Of a stretch of DNA of 64,000 nt, positions 46,195-55,090 are shown piece after piece. The DNA is from Mesorhizobium sp. NBSH29 (GTDB lineage: Bacteria; Pseudomonadota; Alphaproteobacteria; Rhizobiales; Rhizobiaceae), in contig NZ_CP045492.1 in assembly GCF_015500055.1 (NCBI RefSeq), positions 2,924,501 through 2,988,500 of the forward strand, in the 5' to 3' direction. The position numbers and the translations under genes are program-made. Each line of letters starts with the position of its first letter. Position 1 is the stretch's first letter. Under the pieces are notes generated by a model that was not told where the DNA came from, searched no databases, and saw nothing but the letters and a program-made list of their open reading frames with translations.

Positions 46195-46946
46195 ATTCCC
46201 TTCTCGCCCAGAAACGCGATCACTTTCTGCTTGAACATCTTGTCGCCGACAGCAAGCATGTGGTCGCGCCCCTCGATAGCCAATGCCTGTGCATCGGGCA
46301 TCATCGCTGCGAGAGCAACAGGATTGCCGGCGATGTCATCCGTTGTCCCCACTGCCACCAATGTCGGCTGGGTGATGCGGGCCATGTCGTTCTCGCTCAA
46401 AAGCGTGCGCGAGGTTTCGATGCAGGCGGCAAGCGCCTTGCGGTCACTGCGGGTCTGATCTGCAAACGCCCGAAACATTTTTCCGCGCGCGTGGGTAACG
46501 GTCGCGGCATCCTCGGCACGCAGCGCATCGGCGATAGGGTCCCAGTCGCCGACGCCGTCCACCATGCCGATTCCAAGACCACCAAACACCAGCGTCGCCA
46601 CTTTGTCGGGCTTCGCCAGCGCCAGAAAAGCCGAGACGCGCGCGCCCATCGAATAGCCCATCACATGCGCCCGCGCGATCCCGAGATGGTCGAGCAGGGC
46701 CGCAGCGTCGCTGGCCATCTTTTCCGGCGTGTAATCCGCCGGGTCGTGGCTTTTGGTCGATTGGCCGTGGCCGCGATGGTCAAAGGCGATGGCGCGGTAG
46801 CCGGCCTCGTTCAGCGTTTTGAACCAGCCCGGTGACACCCAGTTGACGAGATGGCTTGAGGCAAATCCGTGGATCAGCAGAACCGGTTCCCCCTCGCCTC
46901 GGTCAAGGAATGCGAGATCAAAACCGTCATGTGTAAAAGAAGTCAT
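46191..46946 (-). CDS. Alpha/beta-fold hydrolase
   Basis: A 251-residue alpha/beta hydrolase. It shows the oxyanion motif LLIHGFASS, the nucleophile elbow GYSMG (Ser about 97), an Asp near VGTTDDIAGN and the catalytic His in GRDHMLAV. It has no signal peptide, so it is cytoplasmic. The substrate is unknown; the sequence resembles esterase/haloperoxidase-like members. It lies 30 bases after the cold-shock gene on the same strand. Confidence 0.87.
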   Translation of the reverse strand: MTSFTHDGFDLAFLDRGEGEPVLLIHGFASSHLVNWVSPGWFKTLNEAGYRAIAFDHRGHGQSTKSHDPADYTPEKMASDAAALLDHLGIARAHVMGYSMGARVSAFLALAKPDKVATLVFGGLGIGMVDGVGDWDPIADALRAEDAATVTHARGKMFRAFADQTRSDRKALAACIETSRTLLSENDMARITQPTLVAVGTTDDIAGNPVALAAMMPDAQALAIEGRDHMLAVGDKMFKQKVIAFLGEKGI

Positions 46947-46976
46947 TTTGGAAGATTGCCCGACGCTGGTGAAAAA

Positions 46977-47573
46977 TCAGTGCGAAGCTGGCAAGGTACC
47001 CATATCGGGATGAATTTCGGCAGCCATCAGCCCCTTGTCGCCACGTCCGAACCGTACCAGCACAACCTGTCCCGGCTTCAATTCGGTGACGCCGAAGCGG
47101 CGCAGCGTTTCCATGTGGACGAAAATATCCTCGGTGCCCTCGCCACGCGTCAGGAAGCCAAACCCCTTAGTGCGGTTGAACCACTTCACCAGCGCCCGCT
47201 CCAGCCCGCTTTCGGGCGTCACGGCGACATGTGTGCGCTGCTCCTGCATTTCTGCCGGGTGCACTGCGGTGGAAAGATCGATGGAAAGCACGCTGAACGC
47301 CTGCATGCCACGGTCGCCAGGCTTAGCCAGACAAACGATACGCGCGCCTTCGAGCGCTGTCTGGAAACCATCGCGGCGCAGACACGTCACGTGCAGCAGC
47401 ACGTCACCGACACCATCCTCATCCGGCAGGATGAACCCGTAGCCCTTGGCCACGTCAAACCATTTTATGGATCCAGATATCTCGGTCAGGCCGGCTTGAT
47501 CGCCAGCTTCGCTCCGGGTTGACGCGTCCTCTCCCGACACGTCATGCCCCGTCAAAGAGGCTTTGTCCCCCAT
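46977..47573 (-). CDS. Two-domain cold-shock protein
   Basis: A 198-residue protein with two cold-shock domains. The first is about 33-100 ([23 protein letters not shown]-2 VLLHV). The second is about 128-190 ([23 protein letters not shown]-2 IFVHM). A 30-residue acidic N-terminal tail precedes them. Most bacterial Csp proteins have one domain; the tandem form is found in Rhizobiales. It likely binds single-stranded RNA or DNA. Confidence 0.93.
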   Translation of the reverse strand: MGDKASLTGHDVSGEDASTRSEAGDQAGLTEISGSIKWFDVAKGYGFILPDEDGVGDVLLHVTCLRRDGFQTALEGARIVCLAKPGDRGMQAFSVLSIDLSTAVHPAEMQEQRTHVAVTPESGLERALVKWFNRTKGFGFLTRGEGTEDIFVHMETLRRFGVTELKPGQVVLVRFGRGDKGLMAAEIHPDMGTLPASH

Positions 47574-47812
47574 GCGAATGAACCCTTTCCTCGAAATGCC
47601 GCCACTGATTCTTGATTGTTAGAATAGCACTTCGGATTCCGGCCGATGCAAGTGCTGATGATCATTTTTCAGCACTACCCACGAAATACTGAGGCTGTTC
47701 TTTGCTCCGCCCGCATATATCTGGATTGGCTCATATATCGCGCTCCCCTGTTGCGGTGGCGCGAACAACCACCATATGGTCCCAACCATCCCTATCAGCG
47801 AGGAATTCACGA

Positions 47813-48253
47813 ATGCGATATCTGCACACCATGGTCCGCGTCGCCGACCTCGACCACGCGCTCGATTTCTATGTGAACAAGTTCGGTCTCAAGGAAGTGC
47901 GCCGCATTGAAAACGAGGGCGGGCGCTTCACGCTGGTTTTCCTCGCCGCCTCCGAGGATGTGGATGCCGGAACCCGGGATAAGGCACCGCTCGTCGAGCT
48001 CACCTACAACTGGGATCCTGAAGAATACCAAGGTGGGCGCAATTTCGGCCATCTCGCCTATGAGGTCGACGACATCTACGCCACCTGCCAGAACCTGATT
48101 GACAAGGGTGTCACCATTAACCGCCCGCCCCGCGACGGCAACATGGCCTTCATCAAATCGCCCGACGGCATCTCCATCGAGCTGTTGCAAAAGGGCCCTG
48201 CAAAGGAAAAGGCCGAACCCTGGGCGTCGATGCCCAACACCGGCAGCTGGTAG
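47813..48253 (+). CDS. gloA: Lactoylglutathione lyase (glyoxalase I)
   Basis: A 146-residue enzyme that isomerises the methylglyoxal-glutathione hemithioacetal. The four metal ligands are recognisable: His5 ([10 protein letters not shown]), Glu62 (VELTYNWD), His80 ([13 protein letters not shown]) and Glu123 (GISIELLQ). AGGA precedes the ATG at 47813 by ten bases. It probably stands alone; pccB follows after 107 bases. Confidence 0.95.
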   Translation: MRYLHTMVRVADLDHALDFYVNKFGLKEVRRIENEGGRFTLVFLAASEDVDAGTRDKAPLVELTYNWDPEEYQGGRNFGHLAYEVDDIYATCQNLIDKGVTINRPPRDGNMAFIKSPDGISIELLQKGPAKEKAEPWASMPNTGSW

Positions 48254-48360
48254 GTCGCAAGCACCCGCCAAATATTAGCTTTGTGATCGCTCCACCCCAC
48301 CGGCTTGCGCTCACGCACCGGCATGCTAACACCTGCTGCAAAAGCCGGGGAGCGACTGCC

Positions 48361-49893
48361 ATGAAGGAAGTGCTGATCGAACTGGAACGTCGCCGCGCGG
48401 CAGCACGCGCCGGCGGCGGCCAGGCAAGAATCGATGCGCAGCACAAAAAGGGCAAACTGACCGCCCGCGAGCGCATCGAGGTTTTCCTCGACGATAATTC
48501 CTTCGAGGAGTTCGACATGTTCGTCGAACATCGCTCCACCGATTTTGGCATGGGCAAGCAGAAAATTTCCGGTGACGGCGTCGTCACCGGATGGGGCACG
48601 ATCAATGGCCGCACTGTCTTCGTCTTCGCGAAGGATTTTACCGTTTTCGGCGGCTCGCTATCGGAGGCGCACGCTGAAAAGGTGATAAAAGTCCAGGAGA
48701 TGGCGCTGCGCAACCGCGCGCCGATCATCGGGCTTTATGATGCCGGCGGCGCCCGCATCCAGGAAGGCGTTGCAGCGCTTGGCGGCTATGCCGAAATTTT
48801 TCAACGCAACGTTCTGGCTTCCGGCGTCATCCCTCAAATTTCTGTGATCATGGGCCCCTGCGCCGGTGGCGATGTCTATTCGCCTGCCATGACCGATTTC
48901 ATCTTCATGGTGCGCGACACGTCCTACATGTTCGTCACCGGCCCGGATGTGGTGAAGACCGTCACCAACGAGACAGTCACCGCCGAGCAATTGGGCGGCG
49001 CATCCGTCCACACCACCAAATCCTCTATTGCCGATGGCGCCTATGACAATGACATTGAAGCATTGCTGCAGATGCGCCGGCTTATCGACCTTTTGCCGCA
49101 ATCCAACACCGGCGATCTGCCCGAAATCGAATGCGCACAGGGCGTCGACGACTTTGACATGTCGCTCGACCGCCTCATCCCCGACAACGCCAACAAGCCG
49201 TATGATATCAAGGAGCTCATCCTTAAAACATGTGATGAGGCGGACTTTTTCGAGATCCAGGCCGCGTTCGCCAAAAACATCGTTACCGGCTTTGGCCGCG
49301 TCGAAGGCCGCACGGTCGGTTTCGTCGCCAATCAGCCGATGGTACTGGCTGGCGTCCTCGACAGCGATGCATCACGCAAGGCGGCCCGCTTCGTGCGCTT
49401 TTGCGATTGCTTCAACATCCCGCTCGTCACCTTCGTCGATGTCCCCGGTTTCTTGCCCGGCACAGCGCAGGAATATGGCGGCCTGATCAAGCATGGCGCA
49501 AAACTGCTCTTCGCCTATGCCGAGGCAACCGTGCCAAAAATCACCGTCATCACGCGAAAGGCCTATGGTGGCGCCTATGATGTGATGGCCTCAAAACATC
49601 TGCGCGGCGATATGAACTACGCTTGGCCGACAGCGCAGATCGCCGTCATGGGCGCCCGCGGCGCAGTCGAAATCATCTACCGCAGCGATATCGGCGACGC
49701 CGAAAAAATTGCCGCCCACACCAAGGCCTACGAGGATCGTTTCCTCTCGCCCTTCGTCGCTGCCGAGCGCGGCTACATTGACGAGGTCATCATGCCCCAC
49801 GCCACCCGCAAACGGGTCGCCCGCGCACTGCGCATGCTGCGAAACAAGGACCTGCAAAACCCCTGGAAGAAGCACGACAATATTCCGCTTTAA
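48361..49893 (+). CDS. pccB: Propionyl-CoA carboxylase beta subunit (acyl-CoA carboxylase carboxyltransferase)
   Basis: A 510-residue carboxyltransferase that transfers CO2 from biotin to propionyl-CoA in the methylmalonyl-CoA route. It has the crotonase-like duplicated fold with [40 protein letters not shown] and [20 protein letters not shown]; the C-terminus is [18 protein letters not shown]-like, standard for PccB. ATG 48361 is preferred to an upstream in-frame reading. The biotin-bearing pccA is not in the window. Confidence 0.95.
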   Translation: MKEVLIELERRRAAARAGGGQARIDAQHKKGKLTARERIEVFLDDNSFEEFDMFVEHRSTDFGMGKQKISGDGVVTGWGTINGRTVFVFAKDFTVFGGSLSEAHAEKVIKVQEMALRNRAPIIGLYDAGGARIQEGVAALGGYAEIFQRNVLASGVIPQISVIMGPCAGGDVYSPAMTDFIFMVRDTSYMFVTGPDVVKTVTNETVTAEQLGGASVHTTKSSIADGAYDNDIEALLQMRRLIDLLPQSNTGDLPEIECAQGVDDFDMSLDRLIPDNANKPYDIKELILKTCDEADFFEIQAAFAKNIVTGFGRVEGRTVGFVANQPMVLAGVLDSDASRKAARFVRFCDCFNIPLVTFVDVPGFLPGTAQEYGGLIKHGAKLLFAYAEATVPKITVITRKAYGGAYDVMASKHLRGDMNYAWPTAQIAVMGARGAVEIIYRSDIGDAEKIAAHTKAYEDRFLSPFVAAERGYIDEVIMPHATRKRVARALRMLRNKDLQNPWKKHDNIPL

Positions 49894-49988
49894 AGACGCC
49901 GTTGTTCCATCTTGGACCGTGACCGTTTTGGAACTTTTCTGATTGGCAACACTTAATCCAGCGACCTCGCCATCGCTGGAGAACGCGC

Positions 49989-51056
49989 GTGCTGGACAAA
50001 ACCTCGCAGCCTGAAACCATCCGCCAGCCGCCGCAGCATTCTGCCGCTGTTGCCGAACTGGTCTACACCAGCGATCAGGAACCCGGCATCAGGCGCATCA
50101 GAACCGGTCGTGCCTTCGGCTACCGAGACCCTCAGGGTGAGAAGGTCACTGACGCCGAGGTGCTTGGCCGCATCCGCAGCCTCGCCATTCCGCCGGCCTG
50201 GAACGATGTCTGGATCTGCGCCGACGAGGATGGCCATATCCAGGCCACGGGTCGCGATCTGCGCGGCCGCAAGCAATATCGCTACCATCCACGCTGGTCG
50301 TCGTGCCGAGACGAGGTCAAATATTCGAGCCTGGTCGCCTTTGCCGAAGCACTGCCGGCGTTGCGCCGCAGCGTTGACACCGATCTGCGTCGCCGTGGGC
50401 TCCCCCGCGATCGCGTCGTCGCCTCCGTCATCTGGCTGCTCGACAACACGATGATCCGCGTCGGCAATGCCGCCTATGCGCGCGACAACAAGAGCTTTGG
50501 CCTGACAACGCTGCGCGACCGCCATGTGACGATCACCGGTGGCACGTTGCGCTTCGCCTTCAAAGGCAAGTCGGGAAAACAGTGGCAATTGCAGCTGACC
50601 GATCGGCGCATCGCCAAGGTGGTGCGCGGCGCGCAAGAAATTCCCGGCCAGCATCTTTTCCAGTTTCTCGATGACGACGGCACACGCCACCCGATCCGCT
50701 CGCAGGACGTCAACGGATATATACGCGCTACGACCGGCGTCGATCTGTCATCAAAACATTTTCGCACCTGGGGCGGCACTGTCACTGCAGCTACCTTGCT
50801 CGCCAAAACCGAACTGCCCGAAAGCAAGGCCGGGCAAAGTCGCGTTCTAAATAGCGTGGTCGATCAGGTCGCCAGCCACCTCGGCAATACCAGAACCGTC
50901 TGCCGCAACTGCTATATCCACCCAATGGTGATCGAGGCGTGGGAAAGCGGCACGCTTGCCGAGACCATGAAGACCGCGCGGCGCTCATTCCGAAAGCCTA
51001 TCGATGGGCTCGATGAAGAGGAAACGCAGGTGCTGAAATGGCTCAAGGCTGTCTAG
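49989..51056 (+). CDS. DNA topoisomerase IB (poxvirus type), GTG start
   Basis: A 355-residue type IB topoisomerase that relaxes supercoils through a 3-prime phosphotyrosine. Catalytic elements: MIRVGNAAYARDNKSFGLTT, SSKHFRTWGGTVTAA and the active-site Tyr309 in CRNCYIHP. The start is GTG 49989. Bacterial copies are scattered and often lie in accessory loci. Its last 14 bases overlap the convergent TetR gene. Confidence 0.93.
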   Translation: MLDKTSQPETIRQPPQHSAAVAELVYTSDQEPGIRRIRTGRAFGYRDPQGEKVTDAEVLGRIRSLAIPPAWNDVWICADEDGHIQATGRDLRGRKQYRYHPRWSSCRDEVKYSSLVAFAEALPALRRSVDTDLRRRGLPRDRVVASVIWLLDNTMIRVGNAAYARDNKSFGLTTLRDRHVTITGGTLRFAFKGKSGKQWQLQLTDRRIAKVVRGAQEIPGQHLFQFLDDDGTRHPIRSQDVNGYIRATTGVDLSSKHFRTWGGTVTAATLLAKTELPESKAGQSRVLNSVVDQVASHLGNTRTVCRNCYIHPMVIEAWESGTLAETMKTARRSFRKPIDGLDEEETQVLKWLKAV

Positions 51057-51630
51057 CTGCAGCGGCAACAATCAACGTTCCTGCCGCCGCGCCGGCCGCC
51101 TCGACATAGGCAATATCGCGATGCACCAGCGTGGTCGAGAAGGCGCCGTCCAGCAGCAACGCAATCTGCCGTGCTAACTGCGACGCAGTTTCCAGAAATC
51201 CGGCTGCAATAAACTCCTGCTCCAGCCAGCGCTCGACGTTCTTTTTGTGCTGTGACGCAGCCTTGATCGCCGGGTGCCCCGGCATATCGACAAGTTCAGC
51301 TGCCGTGCGCAGAAAACCGCAACCCTTCCATTTCGGCTTGCGCGCCAGCGTTGCCAAATTGGTGAAGATCGCGCCGACCTTAGCCTCCAATGGCCCGTCA
51401 GCCTGGCCAAACGAGCGCTGGAACGCCTTCAGGTTTGGCCCGTCGCGCGTCTCCAGATAGGCGGCGATCAAGTCATCCTTGCTGCGAAAATGATAATAGA
51501 GCGTCTTCTTGGTAATGCCGGCGCTCTCAGCCAGCGCGTCCATGCTGACCGACCTGACACCCTTTTCGTAAAACAGCTTCTGCGCCGCTTCCTGGATAGC
51601 AATCAATGTAGCTGCGCTGTTTCTGCTCAT
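51043..51630 (-). CDS. TetR-family transcriptional regulator
   Basis: A 195-residue repressor with the N-terminal HTH (GVRSVSMDALAESAGITKKT, then LYYHFRSKDDLIAAYL). The C-terminal ligand domain resembles the TetR_C subgroup common near oxidoreductase and efflux genes. It is divergent from the enoyl-CoA hydratase gene, with an inverted repeat between them that is the likely operator, so it probably controls itself and that gene. Confidence 0.93.
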   Translation of the reverse strand: MSRNSAATLIAIQEAAQKLFYEKGVRSVSMDALAESAGITKKTLYYHFRSKDDLIAAYLETRDGPNLKAFQRSFGQADGPLEAKVGAIFTNLATLARKPKWKGCGFLRTAAELVDMPGHPAIKAASQHKKNVERWLEQEFIAAGFLETASQLARQIALLLDGAFSTTLVHRDIAYVEAAGAAAGTLIVAAAARQP

Positions 51631-51638
51631 AGCTCATA

Positions 51639-51660
51639 CTATACCGCCTAGTGAGTATAG
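51639..51660. promoter_or_regulatory. Candidate TetR operator
   Basis: CTATAC (51639-51644) and GTATAG (51655-51660) form an inverted repeat with a ten-base spacer, eight bases upstream of the tetR start codon and 36 before the enoyl-CoA hydratase ATG. Position and size suit a TetR dimer site. Confidence 0.6.
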
Positions 51661-51696
51661 CAATGTCTCTACTCCTGCTACGCCAGCCTCTCCAAT

Positions 51697-52500
51697 ATGA
51701 TGGAGATAAAAAACGTGGAAGCCGTTCTCTATGAAACACGCGGGCCAATCGCCGTATTGACGCTCAACCGACCCGAAAAGCTTAATGCTCTCGATTACGC
51801 GATGAACGACCGGTTGCTCTTTTTGCTGGCACAGATCGAAGCTGACGATGCAGTGCGGCTGGTCATCCTGACGGGTGCAGGACGGGCCTTTTCTGCCGGC
51901 GGCGATATTCCCGAATTCACCGAAAGTATCCGCCAGGGCACCGAGATAGCCGTGCGCGACTTCGTCCGCCGCGGTCAGGCCATGACGGCGCGCATGGAAG
52001 CGTTTTGCAAACCGGTCATCGCTGCCGTCAATGGCATTGCATTCGGTGGCGGCTGCGAGATCACCGAGGCCGTGCATCTGGCGGTCGCCAGCGAAAACGC
52101 GCTGTTTGCCAAGCCCGAGATCAACATCGGCATTCCGCCAACCTTTGGCGGCACTCAGCGCCTGCCACGACTGGCCGGCCGCAAGCGCGCGCTGCAATAT
52201 CTCCTGACCGGGGACGCTTTTTCGCCGCAACGCGCCTATGAAATGGGGGTCGTCAACAAGGTGGTACCGCACGAAACGCTCATGGAAGAGGCGCTCGCGT
52301 TGGCCGACCGCATTCTGCAACACTCCCCACTTGCCACAGCGCGCATCCTTGCGGCGGTGACGCGCGGGCTGAACGTCAGCATCGCGGAAGGTCTCGAAAT
52401 TGAACGGGAACAGTTTGCGCGCATGGCCGGCACTGAGGACGTGCTAGAAGGGCTGAGCGCCTGGATCAGCCGCCGCGCCCCGAATTATTGCGGACGTTGA
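51697..52500 (+). CDS. Enoyl-CoA hydratase/isomerase family protein
   Basis: A 266-267-residue crotonase-fold protein. Oxyanion-hole residues are in GRAFSAGGDIPEF and AVNGIAFGGGCEITEAVHLA, and the two catalytic acid positions are the Glu of GGGCE and of KPEINIGIPPTFGG. Both glutamates being present favours hydratase activity. The start is one of two ATGs (51697, 51700). The substrate chain is unknown. Confidence 0.9.
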   Translation: MMEIKNVEAVLYETRGPIAVLTLNRPEKLNALDYAMNDRLLFLLAQIEADDAVRLVILTGAGRAFSAGGDIPEFTESIRQGTEIAVRDFVRRGQAMTARMEAFCKPVIAAVNGIAFGGGCEITEAVHLAVASENALFAKPEINIGIPPTFGGTQRLPRLAGRKRALQYLLTGDAFSPQRAYEMGVVNKVVPHETLMEEALALADRILQHSPLATARILAAVTRGLNVSIAEGLEIEREQFARMAGTEDVLEGLSAWISRRAPNYCGR

Positions 52501-52512
52501 GAGGTTCGCAGC

Positions 52513-52998
52513 TTAATTTGAGCGAACTGCATCCAAAGCGCGGCACTTGGCCTCGTCAATCAGCATATTGGCAACCTGCATCCGCTTTATGGCGCGTTCG
52601 CGCATATGCGCGGGCACCCGGTCGGGATGATTGCGAAAGGCGAACTCGCGACGCAAACGACCGAGTTCTCGGGGTGCGTTCAATTTCTCCAGGCCAAGCT
52701 CACGCGCGATGAGTTCCGGCTCAATCGGCAACGGCTCGGGCATCGGCGGCTGGTCGGCTGCTGCTAAAAGAGCATCAAACAAAATCTCCGGCGCCGCCAT
52801 GTCACTGTATTCTGCAGCCACCGAGCCGCTGGCAACCTTTATGCGTCCCGAATGCAGTTCATTGGCCACCGAGAGATAATCAAATGGGATGTTCGCAAGA
52901 GGCTCAAACGAACGCATGCCGTCTTCGACCGGCACTGGCCTTTCGATGATCTCGTCTAGCAGCGATGCAAAATCGCCCTTCCTTGGAATGTCTCTCAT
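52513..52998 (-). CDS. J-domain protein, short C-terminal J segment
   Basis: A 161-residue protein whose C-terminal 60 residues match helices II and III of a J domain, with HPD at 124-126 (FRNHPDRVP). The first 90 residues are acidic and of unknown fold. No G/F or zinc-finger region is present, so it is a specialised DnaK co-chaperone candidate rather than DnaJ. It converges on the enoyl-CoA hydratase gene 12 bases away. Confidence 0.83.
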   Translation of the reverse strand: MRDIPRKGDFASLLDEIIERPVPVEDGMRSFEPLANIPFDYLSVANELHSGRIKVASGSVAAEYSDMAAPEILFDALLAAADQPPMPEPLPIEPELIARELGLEKLNAPRELGRLRREFAFRNHPDRVPAHMRERAIKRMQVANMLIDEAKCRALDAVRSN

Positions 52999-53160
52999 CG
53001 GTCCTCGCCGACCTGTTGCAGCCGATCCTCGAAGACTAAACGCCTCGAGTTAAAAATGGCTGCAGAAGTTTTTTCGCAATTGAAACATTTTGGCCACGTC
53101 TTGCGCCGCACCACGGTCGCATTCCCCATGGTAATGTCGCCCATTAGCAGGAGATTCGTG

Positions 53161-54210
53161 ATGAAGATGCAGCCTTTTGCACTGGGAATAGCAGCCACCT
53201 GTCTCCACACCTTGCCGGCTTTGGCAGCAGACCCGCTCTATCTCGATGACCGCTCCAATGCCGCAGCCCTCGTCCAATCGCTCTACAACGCCATCAACCG
53301 CCGTGAATATGCGCGCGCCTGGAGCTATTTTGGCGATCAGAAGCCGGCCAAGGATCTGCAGGCCTTTGCAAAAGGCTATGAGGCGACGGGGCGCGTAGAC
53401 ATCGAGACCGGGCCCTTCTCCGAGGAAGGCGCTGCCGGCAGCATTTTCTATTCCGTCCCCGTTGCTATCCGCGCCACCGGAACCGATGCACGCGAGCACG
53501 TTTTTGCCGGCTGCTACACCGCCCGACTTGTCAATCCGGCGATGCAGGAGGACACCTTTGCCTCGATGGTCATCGAAAAGGGCACTCTAAAACCCGCCGA
53601 GGGCGAACTTGCCGCTGTTTTGCCGGCAAGCTGCGGCGATGGCCCGCCCCCGCCCTCAAGGGACGCCGTTCTCGAAACGGTGAAGAAGCGGTTTGCATCC
53701 GCTTACGGTGGCGCCTGTCGAACATTGGAACCGGATGCCGAGCCGGGTGCAGCCGATCCGGTGGAAAGCATCGTCGCCTTCCGCCAGAAGTCGGATGCGG
53801 CCAGCGATCCCGAACGCCAGGCCCGCCTGTTTCGCTTCCCCTGTGACCAGGCAGCCTACAATTCCGCCGAAGTCTACTATCTGGCGAGCCCGGAAGGATT
53901 TGTTCAGGCGCTGCAGTTCGCCACGCCTGAACTCGATATCCGCTACGAAAGCAACGACGATCAGGCGAAGGTGGAATCCGTCACCGTCATGGGCTTCACC
54001 GCCACCGATAAGCTGGTCAACTCAGACTATTCGCCCGAAACGCACACGATCGAATCCTACAACAAATGGCGCGGCATTGGAGACGCCTCGACCATCGGCC
54101 GCTGGCTGTTTCGCGATGGATCCTTCACGCTGGTAAAATATGACGTGGACGCCAGCTATGACGGCGAGATCAACCCCGAACCCGTACTCGATTACGATAC
54201 CGCGCCCTAG
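53161..54210 (+). CDS. DUF1176 domain protein, exported
   Basis: A 349-residue secreted protein with a short signal peptide (cleavage near LPALAA, residue 22). An N-terminal domain (about 25-165) carries a Cys pair. The C-terminal half resembles DUF1176 (YNKWRGIGDASTIGRWLFRD; FTLVKYDVDASYDGEINPEP). The function is unknown. AGGAG lies eight bases before ATG 53161. It converges on the hydrolase gene at 54221. Confidence 0.8.
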   Translation: MKMQPFALGIAATCLHTLPALAADPLYLDDRSNAAALVQSLYNAINRREYARAWSYFGDQKPAKDLQAFAKGYEATGRVDIETGPFSEEGAAGSIFYSVPVAIRATGTDAREHVFAGCYTARLVNPAMQEDTFASMVIEKGTLKPAEGELAAVLPASCGDGPPPPSRDAVLETVKKRFASAYGGACRTLEPDAEPGAADPVESIVAFRQKSDAASDPERQARLFRFPCDQAAYNSAEVYYLASPEGFVQALQFATPELDIRYESNDDQAKVESVTVMGFTATDKLVNSDYSPETHTIESYNKWRGIGDASTIGRWLFRDGSFTLVKYDVDASYDGEINPEPVLDYDTAP

Positions 54211-54220
54211 CCTCGCGGCA

Positions 54221-55090
54221 CTACTGAGTCAGCATCCAGTTGAGCGTCTCGCGCCAGTCGGTCATGCGAATTGGCGTGCCGTGGCTGCCGTCGTCGAACA
54301 GCACGAATCGCGCCGGATATCCGGCTGATTTCTGACGGATCGTCTGGCAGAACGCTTTCTGGGAAGCCGGGTCAAACACCGAGTCACGGCCACCATGACC
54401 AAAGAAAATCGGCACTTTGCGCTTGAAAGCCGGGCTCGACAAATAGCTCTCGTCCCACAGCGAGCCGAGCAGCAAGAGGCCACCCATCCGCTTGGCGATC
54501 TCGGCATTTTTTGCCAGCTCGTAACAAATGCCACCGCCTGCTGAACCGCACGCCACGAACACTTCCGCGCCGGGCGACCGGTCAGCATAATGCATGATCA
54601 GTGATGCAACCTCGGCAGCCCCGCCTGCGCCAAAATCCGAAAAATCCGGCGACAGATAAAGACCGCCACTGTTGGCCACGAGGTTTTTCACGCGGTTGAA
54701 ATTGCCTCCGAACGTAAAGTCGTCAACACCCTGTTTGCGGCTGCCGCCTTGGCCATGCACGTAAACAACGATCAGGCTCGCGCCTTCCGTCTGCCCAACG
54801 GCAACATGGCGAATGGCGCCAGCCGCCGTTTGCAGCGTCAAATCTTTCTGAACGCGCCGGACGCCCAGCGACACATATTTGTTTTTGACACGCCGCTCGG
54901 GAATTTCGTCGCGCCCGTTGACGTCGCGCATCTCGTCATAATCGACAATCGTGGACGACCCGGCATCTTCGTTTGCAAGGACAGCGGCGTAGGCAAACAG
55001 CGCGTCTTTCTGATGTACCAGAGTAACGGCAAAGGCTGGCGAGCCGAGGGACACCAGCAGCAGAAGGGCGATGGCTGCGATCCGTCTCAC
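54221..55090 (-). CDS. Exported alpha/beta hydrolase, last gene of the molybdenum-maturation operon
   Basis: A 289-residue secreted hydrolase (signal peptide to about residue 21). It shows VVYVHGQGGSRKQGVDDFTF, the nucleophile elbow ACGSAGGGICYE, the acid in GHGGRDSVFDP and the catalytic His in DDGSHGTPI. GTG 55090 overlaps the upstream gene stop (GTGA). The substrate is unknown, and a link with cofactor maturation is only positional. Confidence 0.84.
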   Translation of the reverse strand: MRRIAAIALLLLVSLGSPAFAVTLVHQKDALFAYAAVLANEDAGSSTIVDYDEMRDVNGRDEIPERRVKNKYVSLGVRRVQKDLTLQTAAGAIRHVAVGQTEGASLIVVYVHGQGGSRKQGVDDFTFGGNFNRVKNLVANSGGLYLSPDFSDFGAGGAAEVASLIMHYADRSPGAEVFVACGSAGGGICYELAKNAEIAKRMGGLLLLGSLWDESYLSSPAFKRKVPIFFGHGGRDSVFDPASQKAFCQTIRQKSAGYPARFVLFDDGSHGTPIRMTDWRETLNWMLTQ

